Source of the DNA: a virus | Direction: 5' to 3' (one strand) | Virus record (IMG/VR): IMGVR_UViG_3300046804_004993 | Location: 1 to 28,927 of that record | DNA: 28,927 bases | Part shown: piece by piece, positions 1 to 6,932 of the stretch | Position numbering within the stretch: position 1 is the first letter of the stretch | Layout of the letters: every line of letters starts with the position of its first letter | The notes under the pieces: model-generated | What the model saw: only the letters and a program-made list of their open reading frames with translations | Database searches by the model: none | Told to the model about the DNA's origin: nothing | Made by a program: the position numbers and the translations under genes

Positions 1-241
1 CCATTGCATTTTTGATAATATCTTTCAAAAGATTTTGTGCCATACCAACTTCGTGATCTTGTCCAGTTGGTTGATTATCTTCCTCATATCCACATTCATT
101 ACACATATCTCCTTCCATCATTGCTCCGCATTCGTTGCAAGTTGGATACTCTTGAGGTCTACCAACTGTGTATTTTTTCATACCAATTGCGTATTCATCT
201 TGAGGAGCTATTTCATTAAGTAGTTTTTTTAGCTTTATCAT
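1..241 (-). CDS. Zinc-ribbon protein, N-terminal part (runs off left edge)
   Basis: The first 80 residues are visible; the gene continues beyond the left edge. It opens with MIKLKKLLNE, the leader type shared by several genes of this block, which may be a capsid-targeting or processing leader. Two CxxC pairs follow (CNEC at 35-38 and CNEC at 47-50), spaced as in a small zinc ribbon, then a helical stretch from about residue 66. I do not recognise a specific function. It starts 1 nt after the stop of the preceding gene (243-503), so it is co-transcribed with it. The start is clear because the ATG has the family leader and no in-frame alternative lies closer to the upstream gene. Confidence 0.75.
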   Translation of the reverse strand, partial: MIKLKKLLNEIAPQDEYAIGMKKYTVGRPQEYPTCNECGAMMEGDMCNECGYEEDNQPTGQDHEVGMAQNLLKDIIKNAM

Positions 242-242
242 T

Positions 243-503
243 TTACCTTTTATATATTTTGACTTGTAAATTTCCTGTTCCTTTTATAACTCTATGCCAA
301 GCATACTTTGGTATAAATATCGATTTATCTAATGATATCGGTAAATTATTATCCAATTGAACTTTCCAATTTGTCGGAAAAAGAGATTCAACTATTCTGT
401 CTTCTTGATCTCTATGCCACATCAATTCTATTGGATCTATATTCTCATCGAACTCTCTAATCACAAAATCGCTATCATTATGTATGTCAATGTATGGTTT
501 CAT
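243..503 (-). CDS. Small cupin-like protein
   Basis: 86 residues. The pattern WHRDQEDR around 29-36, followed by a TNWKVQLD strand near 44-51 and PKYAWHRV near 66-72, looks like a compact single-domain cupin. H30, E34 and H70 could form the metal site, in the usual cupin order H-x3-E ... H. If so it could be a small metal-dependent enzyme or sugar/nucleotide-binding protein, but no substrate can be read from the sequence. It begins directly after the stop of the 504-1124 gene with no gap. The coding call is firm because of the packed operon context; the cupin assignment is moderate and rests on motif spacing only. Confidence 0.7.
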   Translation of the reverse strand: MKPYIDIHNDSDFVIREFDENIDPIELMWHRDQEDRIVESLFPTNWKVQLDNNLPISLDKSIFIPKYAWHRVIKGTGNLQVKIYKR

Positions 504-1124
504 CTACGCCGCTGTTATTCCAAATTTTGGAAGAACTAATTTAACTATACCAGCAATCTCAACAGCTTTTACCGATCCTAACACTGCTTCTAGACTCGCC
601 ATTACTACTGAATGAGGGTTTAATATACCTTTAACTGCAGATACTAGAGCTACACCCAATACTATAGCATATATTACTTTAGCTATTAAGTGCAATTTTT
701 CTTTATCAGTTTTACCATCTTTTGTTTGCCATTGATCTTGTAAAAATCCGGTTAGTTTTATTGCTTGTTCTATGATACCTACGTATAATCCCTCCCATTT
801 TTTTCCGAATTTTTCAATTCCTTTTCCTGCTTCTGATTCGCTCTTACCAGTAAATTTTTTAGCTATGAACGAAACAGCTTTTCCTAACCACTCTATCAAT
901 TTAGGTGCGGCTAATAATCCACTTGCAACAAGACTTCCTACTGATTCATCTAATTGATCTTCTTTTTTAGGTTGAGGCGCTTTATAACCTTTTAAACCAG
1001 ATAATCCTGATTTTAAACCAGATAATCCCGCGGATAATCCTTGATCTGCTGATTGTTGCTGTTGTTCTTCTTCTCGTAAATGATTTTCTAAAATGGTTTT
1101 TAACAATATCTTATTTGTCAACAT
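504..1124 (-). CDS. Repeat-containing protein with one hydrophobic segment
   Basis: 206 residues, function not recognised. The N-terminus (MLTNKILLKTILENHLREEE) is amphipathic and contains possible hydrophobic-x-Glu cleavage motifs (ILE, LRE). Residues about 29-46 are a low-complexity glycine/leucine/serine repeat with a 7-residue period (SGLSGLK units), mirrored by a 17-nt direct repeat in the DNA. A Pro/Lys/Asp-rich linker follows, then amphipathic helices. A strongly hydrophobic stretch at about 146-170 could be a transmembrane helix or a buried helix, and a second hydrophobic stretch lies near 185-200. This could be an injected internal virion protein or a membrane-acting protein; both are inference. 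It is 17 nt downstream of the 1142-1438 gene. Confidence 0.7.
   Translation of the reverse strand: MLTNKILLKTILENHLREEEQQQQSADQGLSAGLSGLKSGLSGLKGYKAPQPKKEDQLDESVGSLVASGLLAAPKLIEWLGKAVSFIAKKFTGKSESEAGKGIEKFGKKWEGLYVGIIEQAIKLTGFLQDQWQTKDGKTDKEKLHLIAKVIYAIVLGVALVSAVKGILNPHSVVMASLEAVLGSVKAVEIAGIVKLVLPKFGITAA
991..1028 (-). repeat. Direct repeat coding the SGLSGLK units
   Basis: TTTAAACCAGATAATCC occurs at 991-1007 and again at 1012-1028 (plus-strand reading). The 21-nt period equals 7 codons, and a further partial copy (GATAATCC) follows around 1030-1037. It encodes the Gly/Leu/Ser repeat near the N-terminus of the 504-1124 protein. Copy number could vary by slippage or recombination. Confidence 0.8.
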
Positions 1125-1141
1125 TGGTGATAGTTTTTATT

Positions 1142-1438
1142 TTAGTGATAATTTTTTATGTATTCTGGATGTTTTAGTTCTAGTGTTTTAAGTATTATAG
1201 ATTTTATAGATTTTAACGCTTTTGCGGAAGTTAGTATTTCCGAATCTTTTATCGAGTGTTTTTTTATCGTATCATCTAATCCTTTTATTAGATCGTTTAG
1301 ACTATGCAATATTTCAGAAAAATCAGGATAGTACTCCACATCCCATTCTATTCTTCCTGTATTAGGATCAACTTTAGTTTGAGTTGTTTTAAACCCAGTA
1401 CCAGAAACTTCTAATAGATCTTTTAATTTTGGATTCAT
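1142..1438 (-). CDS. Small helical protein of unknown function
   Basis: 98 residues, not recognised. It begins MNPKLKDLLE, again a short amphipathic leader ending in hydrophobic-x-Glu. Residues about 17-40 have a beta-like pattern (TKVDPNTGRIEWDVEYY). The rest is predicted helical (two or three helices rich in Leu, Ile and Lys), with no Cys and no obvious catalytic motif. It lies 9 nt after the GNAT-like gene in the same operon. Small size and context make it a likely virion-associated or accessory protein, but nothing in the sequence fixes a role. Confidence 0.6.
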   Translation of the reverse strand: MNPKLKDLLEVSGTGFKTTQTKVDPNTGRIEWDVEYYPDFSEILHSLNDLIKGLDDTIKKHSIKDSEILTSAKALKSIKSIILKTLELKHPEYIKNYH

Positions 1439-1447
1439 ATTTTTTTA

Positions 1448-2485
1448 TTATAATGGTGTTACTGTTAATCCATTTGGCAATTCTTTTACTACAAGTATTG
1501 CGTCTTCAAATGCAAATAATAAAGTTTTGTATTTAGTTTTTTTAGAACCTATCGTATCACGTATATAAAATCTAAGAGCCGAGTTTAATAAACCTTTTAA
1601 ATTATTAAAGTTATTTACATAGTCTATGAATCTGTAATATTCACTTTTAGGTTCTTTTTTTCCATAATACATACTTCTAGATAAAGGAGTAAGTTCTAGT
1701 CTATCATTTACTTTGCCTTCCATCTTAACAATTCCATATTCTCCATTTATAAAAGATAGACCTTTTACGTTATACATGATCTTTCTAACCATTGGTGGTG
1801 GTGCTTCCATAGCGACAAAACCATCTATTCCATAAGTTTCAAAGATTGGTTTATTCTTTTTATTCAATTCTTCTGGCTGTATAGGAAGCATTATATCATT
1901 GATTATTATTCCAAAATATTTTGCAATGCTTGGCATGTAATGCATCCACATTCCTGCTGATCCTTCAAACAACATGCTATCGCTACCAAATGCTCGACCT
2001 TTGCTCTTAATGTTTTCGTATACCATAGTGTACATGAGTTTACCAACTCCGGTTCCTCTAGTTTCTAAAGCAACATTCGACCAATGCACTGTTTCTACTT
2101 CAACTCCAAATCCTTTTTTTAAATTATAAAATTCTCCTGTATTTAACTCTGTTTTGATTATACCTATGAAGTATTCTCCGATTATTTTAGCGTTAGGATT
2201 TGTTAAATAATAATTAATCTCTTTATATCTATTTTCTTTAGTTGATACTAATCTGTAACCATTAGATTCTCCTATAAAAGTAAATTTTTTCTCTATTTCT
2301 TTTTGAAATACTGGATCTGTTACAGGAATTTGTAACTCATCATAATCATCATCTCGATTCTTACCGAGAGCATGTTCAATACCATTCGTATAAATAGCAT
2401 CAGATGATATGTCTTCAGCATTATTTGAAGATGCGTGGCCTCTTCCGAATGTAATTTCTTTTACTAAGTCTGTTAATTTTATCAT
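1448..2485 (-). CDS. GNAT-like acetyltransferase domain protein
   Basis: 345 residues. It starts with the leader MIKLTDLVKE. A GNAT-like core is suggested by the strand pattern around 78-135 followed by RGTGVG at 143-148, which fits the acetyl-CoA pyrophosphate loop (R/Q-x-x-G-x-G/A), and by the helix after it (KLMYTMVYENIKSKG). The region after about 200 has no recognisable fold and makes the protein roughly twice the size of a lone GNAT domain. The likely role is N-acetylation of a protein or small molecule; substrate unknown. The gene lies 4 nt after the 2490-3077 gene. If the leader really targets the capsid, this would be an enzyme delivered with the DNA, which is inference. Other acyl-CoA-binding folds cannot be excluded. 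Confidence 0.55.
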   Translation of the reverse strand: MIKLTDLVKEITFGRGHASSNNAEDISSDAIYTNGIEHALGKNRDDDYDELQIPVTDPVFQKEIEKKFTFIGESNGYRLVSTKENRYKEINYYLTNPNAKIIGEYFIGIIKTELNTGEFYNLKKGFGVEVETVHWSNVALETRGTGVGKLMYTMVYENIKSKGRAFGSDSMLFEGSAGMWMHYMPSIAKYFGIIINDIMLPIQPEELNKKNKPIFETYGIDGFVAMEAPPPMVRKIMYNVKGLSFINGEYGIVKMEGKVNDRLELTPLSRSMYYGKKEPKSEYYRFIDYVNNFNNLKGLLNSALRFYIRDTIGSKKTKYKTLLFAFEDAILVVKELPNGLTVTPL

Positions 2486-2489
2486 GGTA

Positions 2490-3077
2490 CTACCAGTATC
2501 CTGTGAAATTTGATTTGAGTCCTAATAATTTTGCGTATCTAGGCAATCTACAACTCCAATATTTTGGAGTAGTTTTGTCTTTTGCTTGAGCACATTTGTG
2601 TCTTGCTGCGAAAGATTTCCTTGCTGCTGGATTATTTATTTTGGCTGATAATCCCGTTGTATCTCCAAATGAAACTTTTTTAATTCCTCCTCCAGGTTTT
2701 CTAACATATACATAGAACTTTTTAGAACCTCCTCTTTTTGGTTTATTCAGCTCTGGTTGTTTCTTCTTTTTTGCTTTTACCTCTAAAAGAAATTCATGCG
2801 TAATTGGATAATCCAAAGGCACTCGTACGCCTTTATATATTCCCCACTTGCCAAGATCAGTATTATCAAAATACCACTTGTCTTCTTCTATTAATTCTAT
2901 TTTACCCGCTTCGTATAGTCTCCTAGACTCTTCAAATAATTCTAGGTATTTTACCGATTGAGGTCTATATATATTTTCGTTTAAAGGAATATCATTACTG
3001 ATGTGGTAAATTAAACCCTCAGAAAGTAAGAGTCTATTTACAGTTTCATCCAATTTTATTCTTGAACAACACTCCAT
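2490..3077 (-). CDS. Conserved-looking phage protein with basic C-terminal domain
   Basis: 195 residues. The N-terminal half is acidic and helical and contains a leader-like NRLLLSE at 14-20. A Lys-rich hinge at about 101-118 leads to a basic C-terminal domain with a strand pair (KKFYVYVRKPGGGIKKVSFGD), an Ala/Arg/Lys helix (NPAARKSFAARHKC) and a YWSCRLPRYAKLLGL motif. The two Cys of the C-terminal domain could bind metal together with the His before the first Cys. From memory this C-terminal block recurs in proteins of uncultured marine myoviruses, but I cannot name a function. It overlaps the Dps-like gene by 1 nt, so the two are translationally coupled. Confidence 0.6.
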   Translation of the reverse strand: MECCSRIKLDETVNRLLLSEGLIYHISNDIPLNENIYRPQSVKYLELFEESRRLYEAGKIELIEEDKWYFDNTDLGKWGIYKGVRVPLDYPITHEFLLEVKAKKKKQPELNKPKRGGSKKFYVYVRKPGGGIKKVSFGDTTGLSAKINNPAARKSFAARHKCAQAKDKTTPKYWSCRLPRYAKLLGLKSNFTGYW

Positions 3078-3448
3078 TACTTTAGATTAATTAATTTATA
3101 TTTTGTGTGTTCTATCAATTGGACGATCTCATCTATTTGGTTTTGAATATATGAGTCTTGAGTAATCTGTTGTCTACTAGTTTCTACAAATTTGCAAAGA
3201 CCTTCAAAATACATAACGTGGTTTCCATCTTCTCTTAATGAGCTGGACATTTTATAACCTCTAACTATGCCGTAACGACCTTGAAAAGATTCTACTAGTG
3301 TATCAACAAGACCTACAATATCGTCGTAATATGTACCCAATGCTCTATGAGCTGCATCAGATCCAACGCCTTGAGCTTGCCAATGATAAATTTGAGATTG
3401 CGTTCTTGATTGTAGGAGAGTTCCTATTAATATTGCGAATTGTTCCAT
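3077..3448 (-). CDS. Dps/ferritin-like four-helix protein
   Basis: 123 residues, all-helical. The segment YHWQAQGVGSDAAHRALGTY (21-40) and what follows match the Dps family pattern. H22, H34, D49 and E53 are spaced 12, 27 and 31 residues from the first His, the same spacing as the inter-subunit ferroxidase ligands of E. coli Dps (H51, H63, D78, E82). This suggests an iron-binding, possibly iron-oxidising, Dps-like subunit that could protect DNA or the virion from peroxide damage. It is shorter than typical Dps (about 150-170 residues) and lacks the Lys-rich DNA-binding tail, so it may be a phage-specific ferritin-like protein with another role. It overlaps both neighbours by 1 nt. Confidence 0.65.
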   Translation of the reverse strand: MEQFAILIGTLLQSRTQSQIYHWQAQGVGSDAAHRALGTYYDDIVGLVDTLVESFQGRYGIVRGYKMSSSLREDGNHVMYFEGLCKFVETSRQQITQDSYIQNQIDEIVQLIEHTKYKLINLK

Positions 3449-4068
3449 TATTTTTTATCTTTTTTTTCTGTTTCTATTGGTTTTTTAGACTTTTCTATCT
3501 TCTCTAGCTTAGTCATTAAGTCGTCTACTTTATGAGTAATTTGTGCGATGTGTTCTTTATGCTTAGATGCATTTTTCGGATCTTCTTTTGCTAAATCCAT
3601 GTGCTCTTTTCTTTTCTTTTCTAGTGCATCTATAGCTTTTTTAAGTTTATCTGTAACGTCTCCTTTCTTTTCTTCTAAAGCCATTTCTTTCTGAGAATGA
3701 GCTTCGAATAAATCTTCTGCTACATCGTTTGCCATATCTTCATCTGCAAATACTGCGTGAATTTGATCTGGAACAAGTTGATGGCCGGCTCCAATACCCA
3801 TCAATGGATCGATTGGCTTAACTAAAGATGTTAATTCACAACCTGTGTATGGTTTTTGAACAGCGTAAAGTTGGTTAATTGCCCCAGGTATTACTTCTTT
3901 TTGTTCTTTTATCATTTTCTTTGATGATTTATAATTCTCTGCGTGGATTTGAAGCGCTGATATATAGCTATTTAGATCGCCTTTTGTGCATCCGACTTTT
4001 TCTCCTCTTGATCCATCGGATTTTTTCTTATAAACGCATTTATTCTTACGGTCTATTGAATATGGCAT
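3448..4068 (-). CDS. Coiled-coil protein of unknown function
   Basis: 206 residues. The N-terminal ~45 residues contain two Cys (C11, C27) in a basic segment (KNKCVYKKKSDGSRGEKVGC) that could form a small knuckle. The middle (about 60-125) is a non-repetitive domain rich in Pro and Gly, then an Asp/Glu-rich helix. From about 137 to the end the sequence is highly charged heptad-like Lys/Glu/Leu, a likely coiled coil, ending in a Lys-rich tail. No enzyme motif is visible. An ATATTTATT element stands 12 nt before the start codon, so this gene probably begins a sub-operon with the Dps-like gene. A scaffold or internal-head role is possible but unproven. Confidence 0.6.
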   Translation of the reverse strand: MPYSIDRKNKCVYKKKSDGSRGEKVGCTKGDLNSYISALQIHAENYKSSKKMIKEQKEVIPGAINQLYAVQKPYTGCELTSLVKPIDPLMGIGAGHQLVPDQIHAVFADEDMANDVAEDLFEAHSQKEMALEEKKGDVTDKLKKAIDALEKKRKEHMDLAKEDPKNASKHKEHIAQITHKVDDLMTKLEKIEKSKKPIETEKKDKK

Positions 4069-4080
4069 ATTAAAGTTTTT

Positions 4081-4089
4081 AATAAATAT
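4081..4089 (-). promoter_or_regulatory. ATATTTAT-type motif before the coiled-coil gene
   Basis: On the minus strand this reads ATATTTATT, one base different from the ATATTTATA found before five other genes. It lies in the short gap between two genes and ends 12 nt before the ATG at 4068. It is a candidate late promoter core; evidence is recurrence and position only. Confidence 0.35.
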
Positions 4090-4090
4090 T

Positions 4091-4651
4091 TTATATTTTT
4101 ATGTTTTTAAATTTTTCTATATTACTTTTTATTTCTTCATAAACTTTTGACTTATCTATCTTACTCCAAGATTCAACATCTCCATTTTCTGTAACGAAAG
4201 AATTATTTTCATTCACCCATGATTCAAGAGCTCTTTCAAAATCCTCAAGACTTGCATTTTTATTATTATTCATAATATTAGACGTATATTCTTGCCACTT
4301 TCCTTCTTGTTTTATTTTGGCTTCCATATCTACTACACAATCTAAACACATATTGTGAATTGCATACATTTTTTTATTAGCCTCATGAACTTTAAAAGGC
4401 TTTTTACAGTTTGGGCAAGCTATAGGAAGACTTCCCATGCTTTTAAATTTATCGAATTTTGTTATGGATTGCTTTATTCCATTTTTTATAGTCCATTTTT
4501 TCCCGTCTTGTTCCCAAATATCTCCTTCTTTGTGCTCTTCTTTATGGATTTCATATCCTGATTGGATTTGGGTGCGATCTCCTGCTTTACCAGTGATGAT
4601 ATTTCGCATTCTTTGAACTGTACTTTTTGAAAACTCTTTTTGTAAACTCAT
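4091..4651 (-). CDS. Zinc-finger protein of unknown function
   Basis: 186 residues. A small domain around 40-66 (GDIWEQDGKKWTIKNGIKQ) is followed by two Cys pairs, CPNC at 79-82 and CLDC at 102-105, which should bind one zinc ion. The C-terminal ~70 residues are helical and acidic. The layout resembles conserved hypothetical proteins of marine T4-like phages, from memory; no function is established there. It overlaps the upstream peptidase/HAD gene by 4 nt (ATGA), which indicates coupled translation. It could be a nucleic-acid or protein adaptor; nothing catalytic is visible. Confidence 0.65.
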   Translation of the reverse strand: MSLQKEFSKSTVQRMRNIITGKAGDRTQIQSGYEIHKEEHKEGDIWEQDGKKWTIKNGIKQSITKFDKFKSMGSLPIACPNCKKPFKVHEANKKMYAIHNMCLDCVVDMEAKIKQEGKWQEYTSNIMNNNKNASLEDFERALESWVNENNSFVTENGDVESWSKIDKSKVYEEIKSNIEKFKNIKI

Positions 4652-5532
4652 AAACCAAATTTTTGTAGTATTGTTATTGTTTTGTCTGCGCTTTTATGTG
4701 TGATACCTATGCCTCCAGAATCTTGCCATGGAGCTGTATTTCTATAAAAATCATCTATTAATATAGATCTCTTAGGATCGAAATCTGAAAGTACTTCGTG
4801 TTTTAATCCAGTTTGTGCGAACATTATATCTTGTGGTTTTGGATCTAAATTTTTCGATATCCACTGTAATTTTCCCGCTCTTGCATGAATAAATGAGCTA
4901 GGACTAGTTAATATTATAGGAGAATAATCAGATATATAATCCCAAAGTTGTTTTGCTCCTGGAAACCACGGCATTTCTGACCAGTATTTTATACCAATAT
5001 CGTCTACGGCTTTTTTCATTAGTTGCGAACCTTTTTGATTAGCGTATTCTCTTGGTAATATTCCATAATAATGTTCAAATTGAGCATCAAAATCACAAAG
5101 AACACCGTCCATATCACAAAATATTGTAAATCTTGGAGATTTTGACATCTCTAAAATATTTACCAATTTTGATTCATATATTAGTTTATTTTTTTTGCCA
5201 TATTTTCTCATAATCATGCCTGAAAAAGCGTTTGCTTCATTTTCTATCTCAGATCCATCTGCACCTGCACCAGGAAATAGTCTTCCTTCGATATTTTGTT
5301 TGTGATGAACTAATTCATGAGACGTTGTTCTAAGTATATCAGCTAAATTTCTTTTCCCTATGTATACAAATAGTGTATTTATAGCTGGTCTGTATTCACC
5401 AAAGCTTCTTCTAGAGACTACCCAATTGTGATCAGTTATTAGTTTTATACGCGGAAGCTCATCTATATTTAGAAACTCTTTACAATAAAGTAAAAAATCT
5501 TTTATGACATATGCTTTTTCTTGTATTGTCAT
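4648..5532 (-). CDS. Fusion: HExxH zinc peptidase-like domain plus HAD 5'-nucleotidase-like domain
   Basis: 294 residues with two recognisable halves. Residues 1-115 carry HELVH at 72-76 (the HExxH zinc motif) followed by ENEAN at 97-101, where E97 or E99 could be the third ligand, as in gluzincin-type peptidases. Residues 135-294 are a HAD hydrolase: motif I DMDGVLCD at 140-147 (nucleophile D140, acid/base D142), motif II LTSPS at 208-212, and motif IV IDD at 259-261. The HAD part resembles deoxyribonucleotidases (5'(3')-nucleotidase type), which would dephosphorylate nucleoside monophosphates. The joint contains NILE (125-128), a hydrophobic-x-Glu motif like that at the N-termini of neighbouring proteins, so the halves might be separated by a phage protease (inference). 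It overlaps both neighbours by 4 nt. Confidence 0.75.
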   Translation of the reverse strand: MTIQEKAYVIKDFLLYCKEFLNIDELPRIKLITDHNWVVSRRSFGEYRPAINTLFVYIGKRNLADILRTTSHELVHHKQNIEGRLFPGAGADGSEIENEANAFSGMIMRKYGKKNKLIYESKLVNILEMSKSPRFTIFCDMDGVLCDFDAQFEHYYGILPREYANQKGSQLMKKAVDDIGIKYWSEMPWFPGAKQLWDYISDYSPIILTSPSSFIHARAGKLQWISKNLDPKPQDIMFAQTGLKHEVLSDFDPKRSILIDDFYRNTAPWQDSGGIGITHKSADKTITILQKFGL

Positions 5533-6119
5533 TTTATTATCTTAGTTAATAGTCCAAAAACGTCTTTAGTTACACCTTGATTGTATGCAGAATCTGGTAA
5601 AAATGTGGCGAAATTTTCAAAGTCTCCACTTTTTAAAGCAGCTCGCATTTGCGTAGCACTTATTCTACCAAATTGATCTGGAATTATAATTTGTTTAACT
5701 TTGTCAGGAAATTTCTCTTGTAATTTTTTAAAATAGCCCAATTCTACCGCTTCTTCTTTCGCAGATCCTACATAAACTGTTTTTACTTCGGGATTTTGCA
5801 TGATATACCTAAAAATGTCTTTTATAGGTGTGCCTTCTGTGGATTCTTTCACATCAATTTTTGCGTTAGGCTCAGCTTTTAAGTATTCCTCCCATATTTT
5901 TAAACTATCTTTGGATGTGATACCATATTTTTCAACATTACTAATTATCACATACACTTTATTTACATTAGGTTGTTGAGATAGAAATTTAGCGGCTTCA
6001 AAATGGCCTTTGTGAGGTGGTTTGAATTTACCAGGATAGAAACATGGACCAGTTAATTCACTTACCTCTTTCAGAATTTCTTTAATTATCTCAAATCCTA
6101 TTTGTGAATAATCACGCAT
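5529..6119 (-). CDS. HxGH-type nucleotidyltransferase (NMNAT/cytidylyltransferase-like)
   Basis: About 196 residues from the ATG at 6119; an in-frame TTG lies two codons upstream but is less likely. Domain start GPCFYPGKFKPPHKGH holds the HxGH nucleotide-binding motif (residues 36-39), and ISATQMR at 153-159 matches the second family motif (ISxTxxR). Both define the adenylyl/cytidylyltransferase superfamily (NMNAT, phosphopantetheine adenylyltransferase, glycerol-3-phosphate cytidylyltransferase). The probable reaction is transfer of a nucleotide from ATP or CTP to a phosphorylated acceptor. An NAD-salvage (NMNAT) role is a fair guess for a phage but the acceptor cannot be read. A leader-like EILKE precedes the domain. 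It overlaps the kinase gene by 8 nt. Confidence 0.8.
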   Translation of the reverse strand: MRDYSQIGFEIIKEILKEVSELTGPCFYPGKFKPPHKGHFEAAKFLSQQPNVNKVYVIISNVEKYGITSKDSLKIWEEYLKAEPNAKIDVKESTEGTPIKDIFRYIMQNPEVKTVYVGSAKEEAVELGYFKKLQEKFPDKVKQIIIPDQFGRISATQMRAALKSGDFENFATFLPDSAYNQGVTKDVFGLLTKIIK

Positions 6120-6915
6120 TTGCAAATTTATTTAATTTCAATTTTATTTGTTCAGGAGTATCAAAATTTATATCTTTGATCATTTCCATTTGAGATTTAA
6201 TAGTCTGATTCATAGTCTTTATTTTCTCAATAGAAGCTTGTTTTTCTTCTGGAGATTTTTCTTTACCCTTAACTTTAAATGGATCGAAAAATGTCTTCTT
6301 TATATTAGGATGAGACGGATCAAAATCAGGAAATTTGATATCGCTTTTTTCGTATGCTTTGTAGATTATCAAATCTTGTCCAAAAAGAGATTTATACTTC
6401 TCAATATTAGCAACTAGTGACGACCAACTTCTTAATATTATTGATGGCATTAATGTCCGACCCCCTTCTTCACCTCTTTTGATATTTCTGTGAAGAGATA
6501 TGTCAGGGGTTACGAAAACTAACACCATCATTGTCTTATATCCAATTGATTCTAATTCTTTTTTCTTTTTAGCGACCTCATTGTATGAAGCTCCTGTTCC
6601 ATCTACTATAATATCTTCTAATTCTCCTTTGGATTTAGTATATTTGTCTCTCTGTATTTTTTGAGCAGTAGCCATAGCTTTTGCAGCTGTAGAAAGTTGT
6701 TCAGGAGATGTATATTTTCTAAAATCTAAAGGTAAACCCGCTTTTTGGAGTAATGGTTCGTATTCATCGTCAATGTTTAGAATAGAAAAATCTCCTAATT
6801 TATCAATATACTGTCGTCTAAACGTAGATTTACCTGCTCCGGCTGATCCGGCCATAAAAATCGCCATCGGTTGAGCAAAACTCTCTCTTAAAAGTAAAGA
6901 TTTTAGTGATATCAT
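6112..6915 (-). CDS. P-loop kinase, zeta-toxin-like
   Basis: 267 residues. Leader MISLKSLLLRE, then a strand and Walker A loop GSAGAGKS at 23-30. IDDEYEP near 48-54 supplies the acidic residues usual in zeta-toxin/polynucleotide-kinase-type folds, VDGTGA near 104-109 is a Walker B-like strand, and RGEEGGRTLMPS contributes lid arginines. The C-terminal ~60 residues are a charged helical extension. The family phosphorylates small molecules or nucleotides (zeta toxins phosphorylate UDP-N-acetylglucosamine; relatives act on RNA or nucleosides). The substrate here is unknown. A later ATG at residue 17 (MAIFMAGSAG) would also give a complete kinase domain, but the leader similarity with other genes favours the first ATG. 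An ATATTTATA motif stands 3 nt before it. Confidence 0.75.
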   Translation of the reverse strand: MISLKSLLLRESFAQPMAIFMAGSAGAGKSTFRRQYIDKLGDFSILNIDDEYEPLLQKAGLPLDFRKYTSPEQLSTAAKAMATAQKIQRDKYTKSKGELEDIIVDGTGASYNEVAKKKKELESIGYKTMMVLVFVTPDISLHRNIKRGEEGGRTLMPSIILRSWSSLVANIEKYKSLFGQDLIIYKAYEKSDIKFPDFDPSHPNIKKTFFDPFKVKGKEKSPEEKQASIEKIKTMNQTIKSQMEMIKDINFDTPEQIKLKLNKFANA

Positions 6916-6918
6916 ACA

Positions 6919-6927
6919 TATAAATAT
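6919..6927 (-). promoter_or_regulatory. ATATTTATA motif before the kinase gene
   Basis: Reads ATATTTATA on the minus strand, in the short gap between nuclease and kinase genes, and ends 3 nt before the ATG at 6915. If it is a promoter core the transcript would be nearly leaderless from this ATG, or translation would use the ATG 16 codons further in. Part of the six-member motif set. Confidence 0.35.
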
Positions 6928-6932
6928 TCAAC

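Noticed and set aside
6120-6125. TTG start for the nucleotidyltransferase
   Set aside because: An ATG two codons downstream is available and gives the same complete fold.
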